Shown in pieces: positions 24,159 through 32,768 of a DNA stretch of 64,000 nt. The notes beneath the pieces are model-generated. The model was not told the DNA's origin. It ran no database searches and saw only the letters and a list, made by a program, of their open reading frames with translations. Made by a program: the position numbers and the translations under genes. The DNA comes from Flavobacterium sp. KACC 22761 (lineage in GTDB: Bacteria > Bacteroidota > Bacteroidia > Flavobacteriales > Flavobacteriaceae). The stretch is from positions 3,224,001-3,288,000 of the forward strand of contig NZ_CP139148.1 in assembly GCF_034058155.1 (NCBI RefSeq), in the 5' to 3' direction. Positions within the stretch are counted from its first letter, which is position 1; every line of letters starts with the position of its first letter.

Positions 24159-25851
24159 TTTCTGAAAGTTGTTTGGCATAAAAGCCATCCTTTAAATCAT
24201 CTGTTCGCATTTGGGGAATGGTCTTGAAATATTTTTTAAAATACTCGATCTGCTCTTTATTTACACAAGGTAAATCGCCATCTCCGTTGGACCAAAAAAA
24301 GCCATTGTTTATGGGAGAATTATAGTTTAAATTCCCTAAATAAATGGTTTCAAAATTGGTATCGTTTTTAGTGTTTTTATAAGGAAAAACAATATTTGTG
24401 ATAGAGAAATTACTGATTTGCATCATAAATTTATGATTTGCAAAGCGATTTAAGTTTATGGGAACAAATAAGACGATAAATACAGGAATAATTGAAATTG
24501 ACAATAATAAGTTAATTGTTTTTTTGTTCTGAACCATGCACACTAAACCTACCAGCGAAAAAAACAATATAAAGTTCATGAAAAAACGGTACTGTGGCGA
24601 TGTTATGCCAAGCAATAAAAGCTGTAAAACCATTATAAAATAAAGTACCCACAAAGCTTTTTTATTTTGAAATTTTAAAAGAAAAAACGGAACCATTAGA
24701 ATTAGTAGAATTCCAATTTTATTAAATAAACCATTTAGTTTTGGCATTGATATCCATTGCAAGAACAAATCCCAAACCGACATCGAATCATACTGTTCTT
24801 TAGTGATGAAAAAACCAAAATATTTGATTTGATCATAGTAAAAACTTTGTATAGCATCTGGAATGGCATAATCCATTGCTAATGCGGTAGAAATTTTAGA
24901 CGGAAAGATTGGCGAACCGCAAATGATCATGTTTTTGATCACAAAAAGCAATAACAACAATATGCTTAGAAATGCAGGTTTTACAAGTTTTTTAGATAAA
25001 ATCTTAAAATTAAGACCTAATATTAGTATTGGAAATAGGGCAAAAGTCAAAGTGGTATTTTTGATGTAGAGCAGAAAAAGCACTAAAACAACAACCAAGT
25101 TATAGATTTCAGAAGTTATTTTCTTGAAGTTTTCTAAAAAGTAAAAAAACAAAATAAAAGAGAAAACATAAACTGGAATATCTGGTGAGGGCGCACTAAT
25201 AAATTGAAAAAAGAAAATATTAAATAGTGGCAATAAGCCAATAATCAAATAATTTACATTGTTATTTTTATAATATTCATTCAGCTTTTGAATTGCAAAA
25301 ATATTTCCTAAAAGCAAACAAAAACCGCTTAAATCATTAAAGTTTTTATATAAAAAAGAAAAATTGAAAACACTTTGTGCGATATGCCACGCGCTGGCTT
25401 GTCCATAAAACAAATGTAAATTCACTAAGCCTTTTACAAAACCATATTCATTGAACCATTTTATGGTCTGAATGTAATACGATTCGTTGTCAATTACAAA
25501 GGGAATAGAAGCACATTGCGCAATGATCAAAATTGAAATAATGACCAAGACAATTTTTAATATGTTTTGTAATTGCCGAAGTTCGGTTAAAAATGTTTTA
25601 TAGCTTTCAATAATAGAAGTGTGATATTTTGCTATAGTAAAGATATTCAGCACTAATAAAAACAAATGGAATTCAATATTAATTCTTCCAAATATTGCCC
25701 AAACGCTTGCCAATATTGTAACTGCAAACAAACCAAGAATCGAGTTAACAACAAAATTCTGGTTTTTTAAACCCATAATTTTGTCAAAACCAACACCTAA
25801 ATTAATAGTGGTGAATAAAATATAAATCCAGCTTATTGCAATTAAAAGCAT
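24151..25851 (-). CDS. Large polytopic membrane protein, possibly GT-C like
   Basis: The 566-residue protein has about 12 to 14 hydrophobic helices over its first 450 residues and a small hydrophilic C-terminal domain ending near GDLPCVNKEQIEYFKKYF. A loop after the third or fourth helix (DNESYYIQTIKWFNEYGFVKGLVNLH) is acidic, as in GT-C lipid-linked sugar transferases, where it holds the catalytic Asp. I recall similar proteins as an uncharacterised family in spirochaetes and Bacteroidota. Substrate unknown. Its ATG shares one base with the LolD-like gene stop. Confidence 0.75.
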   Translation of the reverse strand: MLLIAISWIYILFTTINLGVGFDKIMGLKNQNFVVNSILGLFAVTILASVWAIFGRINIEFHLFLLVLNIFTIAKYHTSIIESYKTFLTELRQLQNILKIVLVIISILIIAQCASIPFVIDNESYYIQTIKWFNEYGFVKGLVNLHLFYGQASAWHIAQSVFNFSFLYKNFNDLSGFCLLLGNIFAIQKLNEYYKNNNVNYLIIGLLPLFNIFFFQFISAPSPDIPVYVFSFILFFYFLENFKKITSEIYNLVVVLVLFLLYIKNTTLTFALFPILILGLNFKILSKKLVKPAFLSILLLLLFVIKNMIICGSPIFPSKISTALAMDYAIPDAIQSFYYDQIKYFGFFITKEQYDSMSVWDLFLQWISMPKLNGLFNKIGILLILMVPFFLLKFQNKKALWVLYFIMVLQLLLLGITSPQYRFFMNFILFFSLVGLVCMVQNKKTINLLLSISIIPVFIVLFVPINLNRFANHKFMMQISNFSITNIVFPYKNTKNDTNFETIYLGNLNYNSPINNGFFWSNGDGDLPCVNKEQIEYFKKYFKTIPQMRTDDLKDGFYAKQLSENE

Positions 25852-26516
25852 TAAGAAAGAATTTGCCCGTCAGACATTACTAATTTTCGATCTGCCATAT
25901 TTGCCAATTCTTCGTTGTGAGTTACAATCACAAATGTTTGTCCAAATTCATCGCGAAGCTGGAAAAATAACTGATGAAGATTTTCAGCCGAATGGGTGTC
26001 TAAATTTCCCGATGGTTCATCGGCAAAAATAACATCGGGCTTGTTGATTAAAGCTCTCGCAACTGCAACACGCTGTTGTTCTCCGCCCGAAAGTTCATTC
26101 GGTTTATGATCTACACGATGTGACAAACCTAAAAATGCAAGAAGTTTTTTGGCTTCGGCTTCTGTCTCCGATGGTTTTTTTCCGGCGATATAGGCAGGAA
26201 TACAAACATTTTCTAATGCTGTAAATTCAGGCAAAAGCTGATGAAACTGAAAAATAAAACCTAAATTCAAGTTTCTGAAATTAGATAAAGCCTTATCATT
26301 CAGTTTCAGGATATTTTCTCCATTTATGGTTAATGAAGTATCTGTATTGCCGTTTGAAGGTTTATCTAAAGTTCCTAGAATATGCAGTAAAGTAGTTTTT
26401 CCGGCACCAGAAGCACCAACAATCGAAACAATTTCTCCTTTTTTAATATGCAAATCAACTCCTTTTAATACTTCAAGCTGATCGTAGAATTTATGTATAT
26501 TTTTTGCGTGTATCAT
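25851..26516 (-). CDS. LolD-like ABC transporter ATP-binding protein
   Basis: The 221-residue protein is a complete ABC ATPase: Walker A GASGAGKT (34-41), Q-loop [12 protein letters not shown], signature LSGGEQQ (142-148), Walker B VIFADEP with the following NLD, and switch HNEEL. Sequence and length fit the MacB/LolD branch, which drives lipoprotein release or MacB-type export together with a four-helix permease. No permease is adjacent; the next gene downstream is an unrelated polytopic protein. Confidence 0.9.
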   Translation of the reverse strand: MIHAKNIHKFYDQLEVLKGVDLHIKKGEIVSIVGASGAGKTTLLHILGTLDKPSNGNTDTSLTINGENILKLNDKALSNFRNLNLGFIFQFHQLLPEFTALENVCIPAYIAGKKPSETEAEAKKLLAFLGLSHRVDHKPNELSGGEQQRVAVARALINKPDVIFADEPSGNLDTHSAENLHQLFFQLRDEFGQTFVIVTHNEELANMADRKLVMSDGQILS

Positions 26517-26560
26517 TTTTTGAAACTGTTTCTACAAAGAAACGAAGATTATAATCAATA

Positions 26561-26614
26561 TTCAAATTCCAAATTCCAAAATCCAATTCCGAGGCTTCGG
26601 GACCAAATTCCAAA
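26561..26614. repeat. Word repeat AAATTCC with small GC hairpin
   Basis: Tandem AAATTCCAAATTCC words lead to the small hairpin CCGAGGCTTCGG and then one more CCAAATTCC. It lies between divergent genes. The GC hairpin resembles the CCCGAGACTTCGGGG piece at 34018. Confidence 0.5.
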
Positions 26615-26747
26615 TAGTATAACTATTACTTTACATTTAAAATCGGTATGTTTATTGATAATGGGAATTTAGAAATTAAATTCTGGAAAGAAATAATTCG
26701 ATTTGATCAATTATTTTTAATTTCGATTCACTTTAAATAAATGTGAT

Positions 26748-27047
26748 ATGCAAGATTTGAAAGTTATAGATGAAGAGGATAAAACCAGAAAACTTCTGTT
26801 GGGTTTGCTTTTAGATGGAATCGGAATGATTTCGTTTACGATTCCATTTATTGGAGAATTTGGCGACGTGATTTGGGCGCCAATTGCTGCTTTTATTATG
26901 ACACGAATGTATAAAGGCAGAGTGGGGAAAGTGGCTAGTGTTTTGACTTTTGTTGAAGAGATTCTACCTTTTACGGACGTAATTCCTTCCTTCACGATTA
27001 CGTGGATTTATACGTATTATTTTCAGAAAAGAAACAAAGAGGTTTAG
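26748..27047 (+). CDS. Small membrane protein of unknown function
   Basis: The 99-residue protein has two to three hydrophobic segments (about 15-40, 44-55, 66-92), and the IGEFGDVIWAPIAAFIMTRMYKG stretch suggests a re-entrant or short helix pair. Acidic residues within the segments (GEFGD) are unusual for an anchor. The gene ends in a four-base overlap with the convergent gene at 27044. No family name is secure. Confidence 0.75.
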   Translation: MQDLKVIDEEDKTRKLLLGLLLDGIGMISFTIPFIGEFGDVIWAPIAAFIMTRMYKGRVGKVASVLTFVEEILPFTDVIPSFTITWIYTYYFQKRNKEV

Positions 27048-27346
27048 TCTTTAAACAAAAAACCTAGTCCCATATTTTTGAGCATTTTCTTTTCGAAGTT
27101 CCAAAAGAATTTGAATTGCCCAAAAATTGCTCCAATTGCAACCAGTAAAACCTGATAAATTGGGAAAATAATCAATAAACGAATTAAAGTAAACCAACCG
27201 CCAAAATCTTCTTTTGTAATTCCGAGCCAAACACAGAAAGGTTTAGACAACCACGCCGATGCCGATCCCGTGATAGCAAAAACGACAAGAATAATAACAG
27301 CTTGTAAATTTGAGGTAATTCCCCAGCGTTGCTTTAGTTTGTTCAT
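27044..27346 (-). CDS. Small DUF6787-like membrane protein
   Basis: The 100-residue protein starts MNKLKQRWGI, has two hydrophobic helices (about 15-35 and 52-75) and ends FFWNFEKKMLKNMG. I recall this ending as typical of the DUF6787 family of Flavobacteria. The function is unknown; it is an inner-membrane protein by prediction. It converges with the small membrane gene at 26748 with overlapping ends. Confidence 0.75.
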   Translation of the reverse strand: MNKLKQRWGITSNLQAVIILVVFAITGSASAWLSKPFCVWLGITKEDFGGWFTLIRLLIIFPIYQVLLVAIGAIFGQFKFFWNFEKKMLKNMGLGFLFKD

Positions 27347-27378
27347 TGTTATTTGTAATGATTACAAATATAGTAACA

Positions 27379-27819
27379 TTATCTAGATGGAACGTAACCC
27401 CAAAGCTTTTGTTTATAAGTATTTTGAAAATAAATCATGTAGTTGTAAATAAGGTAATTCACTTCGTAGCCATAGTGAATCTCTGGGCGGTAGTCAATCA
27501 GCATTTCATACAAATTTGGATTGTAAAGCTGAGGCTGGCGCACACGATTATTCCATTCGGTTACATAAATGTAATTTTTATTTTCAAGATAAGCTAGAGA
27601 ATAATAAAAACGAGGTTGCGCAACAGATGCCAACCAAGTCGAAAACCCGTTGTCGATAATAATTACTTCATATTCTAAGGAATCATTTGCAATTCGAACT
27701 GTGTCATTTACACCAGAATGTGGCTTAGGCGAATTTGAAGCAACCGCGTTATTTTTTGAACCTGTAGAACACGCTATTACTGTAAATAAAACAATCAATA
27801 TGTAAATGAATTTCTTCAT
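27379..27819 (-). CDS. DUF6146-like lipoprotein
   Basis: Start at 27819 (MKKFIYILIVLFTVIAC) gives a lipobox ending VIAC-S, so the mature protein is lipidated. The 146-residue sequence has the conserved block VIIDNGFSTWLASVAQPRFY and NRVRQPQLYNPNLYEM, followed by YGYEVNYLIYNYMIYF. I recall these as the DUF6146 family. No catalytic residues are evident. It lies 32 bases upstream of the DUF6787-like gene on the same strand, a pairing I recall from other Flavobacteria. Confidence 0.78.
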   Translation of the reverse strand: MKKFIYILIVLFTVIACSTGSKNNAVASNSPKPHSGVNDTVRIANDSLEYEVIIIDNGFSTWLASVAQPRFYYSLAYLENKNYIYVTEWNNRVRQPQLYNPNLYEMLIDYRPEIHYGYEVNYLIYNYMIYFQNTYKQKLWGYVPSR

Positions 27820-27859
27820 GATTTTTGTTTTAAACAATTAAAGTTACGAATTTTTTTTG

Positions 27860-28000
27860 AGGTTCTGAGATTCTAAGGTTCTAAGATGCTAAGTTATTCT
27901 CGGCTATTAAAAAAAAGCTGTTTATTTTAATAAACAGCTTTTTGAATATTTTACAAAGAGACTAAAACCTTAGAATCTTAGAACCTTAGCAACTTAGAGC
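27860..28000. repeat. Nested palindrome: CTAAG-word shell around a terminator core
   Basis: GAGATTCTAAGGTTCTAAGA (from 27867) and CTTAGAATCTTAGAACCTTA (ending about 27988) are inverted word arrays. The centre is a strong terminator hairpin (27908-27943). Architecture and words are the same as at 15358-15491, but the centre is different. Confidence 0.85.
27908..27943. terminator. Terminator of the DUF937-like gene
   Basis: AAAAAGCTGTTTATT pairs with AATAAACAGCTTTTT, with A and T runs on either side. It can act for the minus-strand gene that ends at 28003. Confidence 0.85.
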
Positions 28001-28002
28001 CT

Positions 28003-28566
28003 TTACTTGCTTCCAAACAATTTACCAATAAAACCGGCAATGCCTCCTTTGCTTTTAGTAACAACAAGAACATCTGCTACATCAACTTTTCCGTCGCTGT
28101 TTTGGTCAAGGCCAAATTGCATTCCATATTTAGAAATGGTATCCATTATTCCAGAAGCCTGTCCGCTGTTTCCTGAAATAGAATTTATAATGTCTGAAAT
28201 TTGAAAACTGCTGTCGTTAGGATCTTTTGCTTTGTTGACTAAAGAGCCTAAAATCTGTGGAATCAAATTAGAAGCTACTCCATTTGAATCAGCACTGCTT
28301 AAACCAAATTTTTGGCCAAGGTTCCCGCTTAACTGTTGCTGAATTTGTTGTACGACAGGATTTGAGCTGTCAATAGTGGAGTTCCCATTAAATAACCCAG
28401 CAATTTGATCAGTTCCGCCTTCCGAAACAATCTTTTTTAATCCTTCAAAAATAGAATTGCTGGTTTCGCCAAGTACAGCTTCATTATGCTCATTTGGGAC
28501 AGCAGAATTGTTTACAACGGCATTACCGCCATATTGCTGTACTAATTGTGTTAATTGTTCAAACAT
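28003..28566 (-). CDS. DUF937-like protein with an EF-hand-like loop
   Basis: The 187-residue protein starts MFEQLTQLVQQYGG and is Gln/Asn/Ser/Gly-rich, with helical repeats (VQQIQQQLSGNLGQKFGLS, LIPQILGSLVNKA) as in DUF937 proteins. Near residues 152-163 is DQNSDGKVDVAD, a canonical dockerin/EF-hand calcium-binding loop. The C-terminus ends GFIGKLFGSK. No signal peptide is visible. Function unknown; calcium binding is an inference. Confidence 0.8.
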   Translation of the reverse strand: MFEQLTQLVQQYGGNAVVNNSAVPNEHNEAVLGETSNSIFEGLKKIVSEGGTDQIAGLFNGNSTIDSSNPVVQQIQQQLSGNLGQKFGLSSADSNGVASNLIPQILGSLVNKAKDPNDSSFQISDIINSISGNSGQASGIMDTISKYGMQFGLDQNSDGKVDVADVLVVTKSKGGIAGFIGKLFGSK

Positions 28567-28599
28567 GATTTTACGAGTTTAATTAGACATCAAAAATAC

Positions 28600-28654
28600 A
28601 AAAAAAAGAAAGGGATTTACTACAAATTTGTAATAAATCCCTCTAAAGTTAATC
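28600..28654 (-). terminator. Terminator of serA
   Basis: AGGGATTTACTACAAATTTG pairs with CAAATTTGTAATAAATCCCT (read on plus strand as an inverted repeat), with an A-run on the left that becomes a U-run in the minus-strand transcript. Confidence 0.75.
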
Positions 28655-28668
28655 TATTTTTTGATTGC

Positions 28669-29619
28669 TTAGCTCAACAAAGTAATAATTTGTGAAGCAA
28701 GCTCTGTTCCAATTCTGTCTTGTGCTTCTCCAGTTGCAGCTCCAATGTGTGGAGTCAACGAAATTTTAGAGTGCATTAAGATTGCCATTTCTGGTTTTGG
28801 TTCGCTTTCAAAAACGTCTAAACCAGCAAAAGCAACTTTTCCTGAATCTAAAGCTTTTACTAAAGCAACTTCATCAATAACTCCTCCACGAGCACAGTTT
28901 ACGATTCCAACACCGTCTTTCATAATTTCAAGTTCTTTCTCTCCAATTATGTATCCATCTTGCGCAGGAACGTGTAATGTAATGAAATCTGCTTCTTTAA
29001 ATAAAGACTCTAAAGATTGAGAAACTATTTTAGTTGTGATTGACTGTCCGTCAAAAAACTCAACTTTTACATCAACTTCAGGTATAAAGCTATCAGCAGC
29101 GATAACTTTCATTCCTAAACCAAGAGCCATTTTTGCAGTAGCTTGTCCGATACGACCAATACCAACAATACCTAAAGTTTTTCCTCTTAATTCAGTTCCG
29201 TTAGCGTAAGCTTTTTTCAAACCGTCAAAGTTTGAATCTCCTTCAAGAGGCATATTTCTGTTAGAATCATGTAAAAAACGTACACCAGAAAACAAGTGTC
29301 CAAAAACCAATTCAGCAACAGACTCTGAAGATGAAGCTGGAGTATTTATTACATGAATTCCTTTACTTTTAGCATAATCAACATCAATGTTGTCCATACC
29401 AACACCACCACGACCGATAATTTTGATTCCAGGGCAAGCATCGATAATATCTTTACGAACTTTAGTTGCGCTACGCACTAAAATTACGTCAACATTGTTT
29501 TCATTTATATAGTTAGCTACTTGTTCTTGAGCTACTTTTGTAGTGATAACTTCAAAACCGCCTTTTTCTAAGGCTAGAATTCCACTTTTAGAAATCCCGT
29601 CATTTGCTAATACTTTCAT
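28669..29619 (-). CDS. serA: D-3-phosphoglycerate dehydrogenase, short form
   Basis: The 316-residue protein is a D-2-hydroxyacid dehydrogenase. The NAD site GIVGIGRIGQ is near residue 150, the catalytic Arg is in NCARGGVID, and the catalytic His is in LTPHIGAAT. It lacks the ACT regulatory domain of longer SerA proteins, a common form in Bacteroidota. It oxidises 3-phosphoglycerate in the first step of serine synthesis; the next enzyme gene, serC, lies directly upstream, which strengthens the assignment. An intergenic nested repeat separates the two. Confidence 0.92.
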   Translation of the reverse strand: MKVLANDGISKSGILALEKGGFEVITTKVAQEQVANYINENNVDVILVRSATKVRKDIIDACPGIKIIGRGGVGMDNIDVDYAKSKGIHVINTPASSSESVAELVFGHLFSGVRFLHDSNRNMPLEGDSNFDGLKKAYANGTELRGKTLGIVGIGRIGQATAKMALGLGMKVIAADSFIPEVDVKVEFFDGQSITTKIVSQSLESLFKEADFITLHVPAQDGYIIGEKELEIMKDGVGIVNCARGGVIDEVALVKALDSGKVAFAGLDVFESEPKPEMAILMHSKISLTPHIGAATGEAQDRIGTELASQIITLLS

Positions 29620-29638
29620 TTTGTATGTTTTGTTTATT

Positions 29639-29841
29639 TGGTTAATCGTTTAATTGTTTAATCGATGAACCAATTTTAATTTTTTCTTTTTTTTTATTTA
29701 GGAGCTAATCCCGCTATCCGTTTCAATCTTTTTTGTTTTTAAAGAAAAAACAAAAAAGGATTTCCACTGCTATCGGGGCTAGGATTTAAAGTTTCAATAA
29801 GTATTTTCGATTAAACAATTAACCGAATAACCGATTAAACT
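29639..29841. repeat. Nested repeat: TTTAATCG shell around a CTAATCC element
   Basis: Outer arms are GTTAATCGTTTAATTGTTTA (29641-29660) and ATTAAACAATTAACCGAATA (29811-29830). They enclose the element at 29702-29783. The shell word recurs at 61859-61944. Confidence 0.8.
29702..29783. repeat. CTAATCC element, compact copy
   Basis: The element runs from GAGCTAATCCCGCTATCCG to CTGCTATCGGGGCTAGGA. Its centre is a strong hairpin, CTTTTTTGTTTTT against AAAAACAAAAAAG. A close copy is at 52930-53011 and a divergent longer one at 4686-4827. All three are intergenic. Confidence 0.8.
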
Positions 29842-29844
29842 TTT

Positions 29845-30915
29845 TTAAACTTTAGATTCTAACGCTTTCATTACATCAACTAAAACCTGAACGCTTTCAA
29901 TTGGCATAGCGTTGTAGATAGAAGCTCTGTAACCACCAACAGAACGGTGTCCTGGTAATCCAGAAATGTTTGCCGCTTTCCACAAAGCATCAAAAGTTTC
30001 AGTGTGTTCAGGATTGTTCAACAAGAAAGTTACGTTCATGTTAGAGCGGTCTTCCACTTTTGCTGCACCTTTGAATAATGGGTTTCTGTCGATTTCAGCG
30101 TAAAGTAATTCAGCTTTAGCATTGTTTAATTTTTCAACTGCGGCGATTCCGCCTTTTTCTTTAATCCATTGTAAAGTTAAAAGAGAAACATAAACAGCAA
30201 ATACAGGTGGAGTATTGTACATGCTTTCTCCTTTGATGTGTTTCGCGTAATCTAGCATACTCGGGATAGTTCTTCCGTTTTTGCCTAAGATTTCTTCTTT
30301 AACTACAACTAAAGTAGTTCCTGCTGGTCCCATATTTTTTTGAGCACCTGCATAGATTAAGTCGAATTTAGAAAAATCTAATTCACGTGAAAAAATATCA
30401 GAACTCATATCACAAACCACTGGAATGTTAGTCGATGGGAATTCTTTCATTTGAGTTCCAAAGATGGTATTGTTGCTAGTACAGTGAAAATAATCAGCAT
30501 CAGCTGGAATTTCGTAACCTTTTGGGACATAAGTATAATTGTCTTCTTTTGAAGAAGCTACGACAACAGTTTCTCCGAAAAGTTTAGCCTCTTTGATTGC
30601 CGCAGTTGCCCACGTACCTGAATCTAAATAAGCTGCTTTTCCGTTTTCTTTCATTAAGTTGTATGGAGCCATTAAGAACGCTGTGCTGGCACCGCCTTGT
30701 AAAAATAAAGCTTGGTATCCTTTTCCTTGAAGTCCTAATAATTCTAAAGCAAGGGAGCGAGCTTCTTCCATAACCGCAACAAAATCTTTGCTTCTGTGCG
30801 AAATTTCAAGAATAGATAATCCTGAATCATTAAAATTTAAAATTGCTTTTGATGCCTTCTCAAAAACTTCCTGAGGTAAAATACTTGGTCCTGCGCTGTA
30901 GTTGTGTTTTTTCAT
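29845..30915 (-). CDS. serC: Phosphoserine aminotransferase
   Basis: The 356-residue protein is a class V PLP enzyme. The start KKHNYSAGPSILP is the family signature, the PLP lysine is in YAGAQKNMGPAG near residue 197, and the C-terminus has the GHRSVGGYRASIYNA block that binds the substrate phosphate. It transfers an amino group from glutamate to 3-phosphohydroxypyruvate. It is next to serA, giving two of the three steps of serine synthesis; serB is not in the window. Confidence 0.96.
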   Translation of the reverse strand: MKKHNYSAGPSILPQEVFEKASKAILNFNDSGLSILEISHRSKDFVAVMEEARSLALELLGLQGKGYQALFLQGGASTAFLMAPYNLMKENGKAAYLDSGTWATAAIKEAKLFGETVVVASSKEDNYTYVPKGYEIPADADYFHCTSNNTIFGTQMKEFPSTNIPVVCDMSSDIFSRELDFSKFDLIYAGAQKNMGPAGTTLVVVKEEILGKNGRTIPSMLDYAKHIKGESMYNTPPVFAVYVSLLTLQWIKEKGGIAAVEKLNNAKAELLYAEIDRNPLFKGAAKVEDRSNMNVTFLLNNPEHTETFDALWKAANISGLPGHRSVGGYRASIYNAMPIESVQVLVDVMKALESKV

Positions 30916-31008
30916 GGTTGTTGTTAATAGTCGAAAAATTTAAAGATGCAAATTTCGGCAATAGGAGACGAAAAAGCGATAAATTATTCGAAATATTTAA
31001 ACATATTT

Positions 31009-32076
31009 TTACTTTATTGTTAACAAAAACGTTATAGTATCAACGTTATCTGCGTAATCCCACAATTGAGGTTTTTGAGTTTGTCCAAATATGATGCTAT
31101 TCTCAAATAAATTGTTGCTGACAATACATTGAATTTGTTCAGAATCAGCTTCGATACGGGATTGTAAATCCTCAATGTTTTCGTAAAATTCATAAAAAAC
31201 ACTCGAGATAGGAGAGGCGTAGCTGGAATCTTCTTTAATAGTCAAAAATCCATTGTCAAGAAGCTTGAAATTACTCATTAAAAATACCGCTTTGTTATAA
31301 TCATAATTATTAGCGTATTTTTCATAATGAATCACATCTTGATATTTGAACATGGCTTCAAAAAATCCATCAAATGAATAATCCTTTGGCACAAAAAGTT
31401 TAGAAACATTGCGACATCCTAATCCGAAATAACGAAAAATATCTTCGCCTAAATTTTCTAAATCTTCTTTCGATTCTTTTCCATCTAAAACCGCAACAGA
31501 ATTTCTGTTTTTTCTAATGATTGACGGTTTGTCTTTAAAATAATATTCAAAATAACGAGCCGTATTGTTGCTTCCGGTGGCAATTACGGCATCGAACTTT
31601 TCGAGTTTCCCTTCTGCAAATGTGATTTTATCTTTTAGATTTTCATCTACAGCAATTAAATATTTGGCCAAGAAAGGAAGTAGATGCTGATCGTTTGACG
31701 AAGTCTTGATCAAAGCTTTGTTTCCGGTAATCAAAACCGATAAAAAATCATGAAAACCAACCAGTGGAATATTTCCTGCCAAAATCAAAGCCACGGTTTT
31801 TTCCTTTTTGTCATTGGAGTCGATGGAATATTTAGAAATCCATTTTGTAATGTTTTCCTCCGTCAGAGCTTCTGCCCAAGAATTTATAGCAAAATAAACT
31901 TGCTCTGGCGTGTACCAGCCATTATGAGATTGTGATAAATGAATTAGATTTTCAAAATCATCAAAAAAAATCTCGTTATATAAAACGTTAGATTTTTTTA
32001 CTGATTCCTTTTCAGAGAACTGACTTAAAAAATTTCCTAATTCAACAAAAACACTTTTTTTTGTTTCTAATGTCAT
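31009..32076 (-). CDS. LuxC-type acyl-CoA reductase
   Basis: The 355-residue protein resembles LuxC/long-chain acyl-CoA reductase, an aldehyde-dehydrogenase relative that forms a Cys thioester. The probable catalytic Cys221 is in FGLGCRNVSKLF; the nucleotide-binding segment is LILAGNIPLVG at 97-107. The predicted reaction is NADPH-dependent reduction of an acyl-CoA (or acyl-protein) to the aldehyde. No lux genes are present. It is divergent from a ferredoxin gene. A good promoter is visible upstream. It ends 93 bases before the serC start, so it could be co-transcribed with serC. Confidence 0.85.
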   Translation of the reverse strand: MTLETKKSVFVELGNFLSQFSEKESVKKSNVLYNEIFFDDFENLIHLSQSHNGWYTPEQVYFAINSWAEALTEENITKWISKYSIDSNDKKEKTVALILAGNIPLVGFHDFLSVLITGNKALIKTSSNDQHLLPFLAKYLIAVDENLKDKITFAEGKLEKFDAVIATGSNNTARYFEYYFKDKPSIIRKNRNSVAVLDGKESKEDLENLGEDIFRYFGLGCRNVSKLFVPKDYSFDGFFEAMFKYQDVIHYEKYANNYDYNKAVFLMSNFKLLDNGFLTIKEDSSYASPISSVFYEFYENIEDLQSRIEADSEQIQCIVSNNLFENSIIFGQTQKPQLWDYADNVDTITFLLTIK

Positions 32077-32114
32077 AATGTTTGTTTATGAAGAGTTTTG
32101 ATTGTAATTTTGCA

Positions 32115-32145
32115 CAAAAATAAGCATAATTAAGTCGAAAGACAA
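32115..32145 (-). promoter_or_regulatory. Promoter of the acyl-CoA reductase gene
   Basis: On the minus strand TTG (32143-32145) and TATTTTTG (32115-32122) are 20 bases apart, a full match to the Bacteroidota promoter. The start codon is about 38 bases downstream. The TTG falls inside the word repeat at 32131. Confidence 0.6.
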
Positions 32146-32264
32146 AAGTCTAAAGTCGAAAGTCCAAAGTTGAAAAGACTTTAATGTTTTTACTTTAATA
32201 CTTTCAAACTTTATGACAAATTTTATGACTTTAGACTGTATGACTTTTAAACTTTAAGACTAAA
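32131..32264. repeat. Word-repeat palindrome (AAAGTC type)
   Basis: AAAGTCTAAAGTCGAAAGTC words on the left (32131-32185) and TGACTTTAGACTGTATGACT words on the right (32223-32263) form inverted arms in the space between divergent genes. No separate core is obvious. Confidence 0.7.
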
Positions 32265-32268
32265 AAAG

Positions 32269-32619
32269 ATGGCAATTATTATAACTGACGAATGCATTAA
32301 TTGTGGGGCTTGCGAACCAGAGTGCCCAAATACAGCAATATATGAAGGTGCAGATGATTGGAGATATAAAGACGGAACAAGTCTTTCTGGAAAAGTAGTT
32401 TTACCTGATGGAACTGAGGTTGACGCTGATGATGCACAAACTCCAATTTCGGATGAAATCTATTATATTGTTCCAGGAAAATGTACAGAATGTAAAGGGT
32501 TTCATGACGAACCTCAATGTGCTGCAGTATGTCCTGTTGATTGCTGTGTACCAGATGATAACCACGTAGAAGACGAAGAAACCTTGTTGAATAGACAAGC
32601 TTTCTTACATGGCGAATAA
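32269..32619 (+). CDS. 4Fe-4S dicluster ferredoxin
   Basis: The 116-residue protein carries two [4Fe-4S] motifs: [12 protein letters not shown] (Cys9, 12, 15, 19), and [22 protein letters not shown], where the longer spacing before the third Cys is typical of Alvin-type ferredoxins. It is a cytoplasmic electron carrier. It starts just after the AAAGTC repeat and has its own terminator. Its divergent neighbour is a reductase, but no direct redox link can be shown. Confidence 0.95.
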   Translation: MAIIITDECINCGACEPECPNTAIYEGADDWRYKDGTSLSGKVVLPDGTEVDADDAQTPISDEIYYIVPGKCTECKGFHDEPQCAAVCPVDCCVPDDNHVEDEETLLNRQAFLHGE

Positions 32620-32650
32620 TATTCTGAGATCCAATTTTCAGAACTTTATA

Positions 32651-32683
32651 AAATCCTGAGTAATGTACTCAGGATTTTTTTTG
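32651..32683 (+). terminator. Terminator of the ferredoxin gene
   Basis: AAATCCTGAGTA pairs with TACTCAGGATTT over three bases, followed by a run of T. Confidence 0.9.
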
Positions 32684-32768
32684 TCTTTTTTTTGATATTT
32701 ATTCTTTATAATGCTGTTACATAACGATTTATTTTGTTAATTTGATGTTAATATTCCAAAAACAGCCT

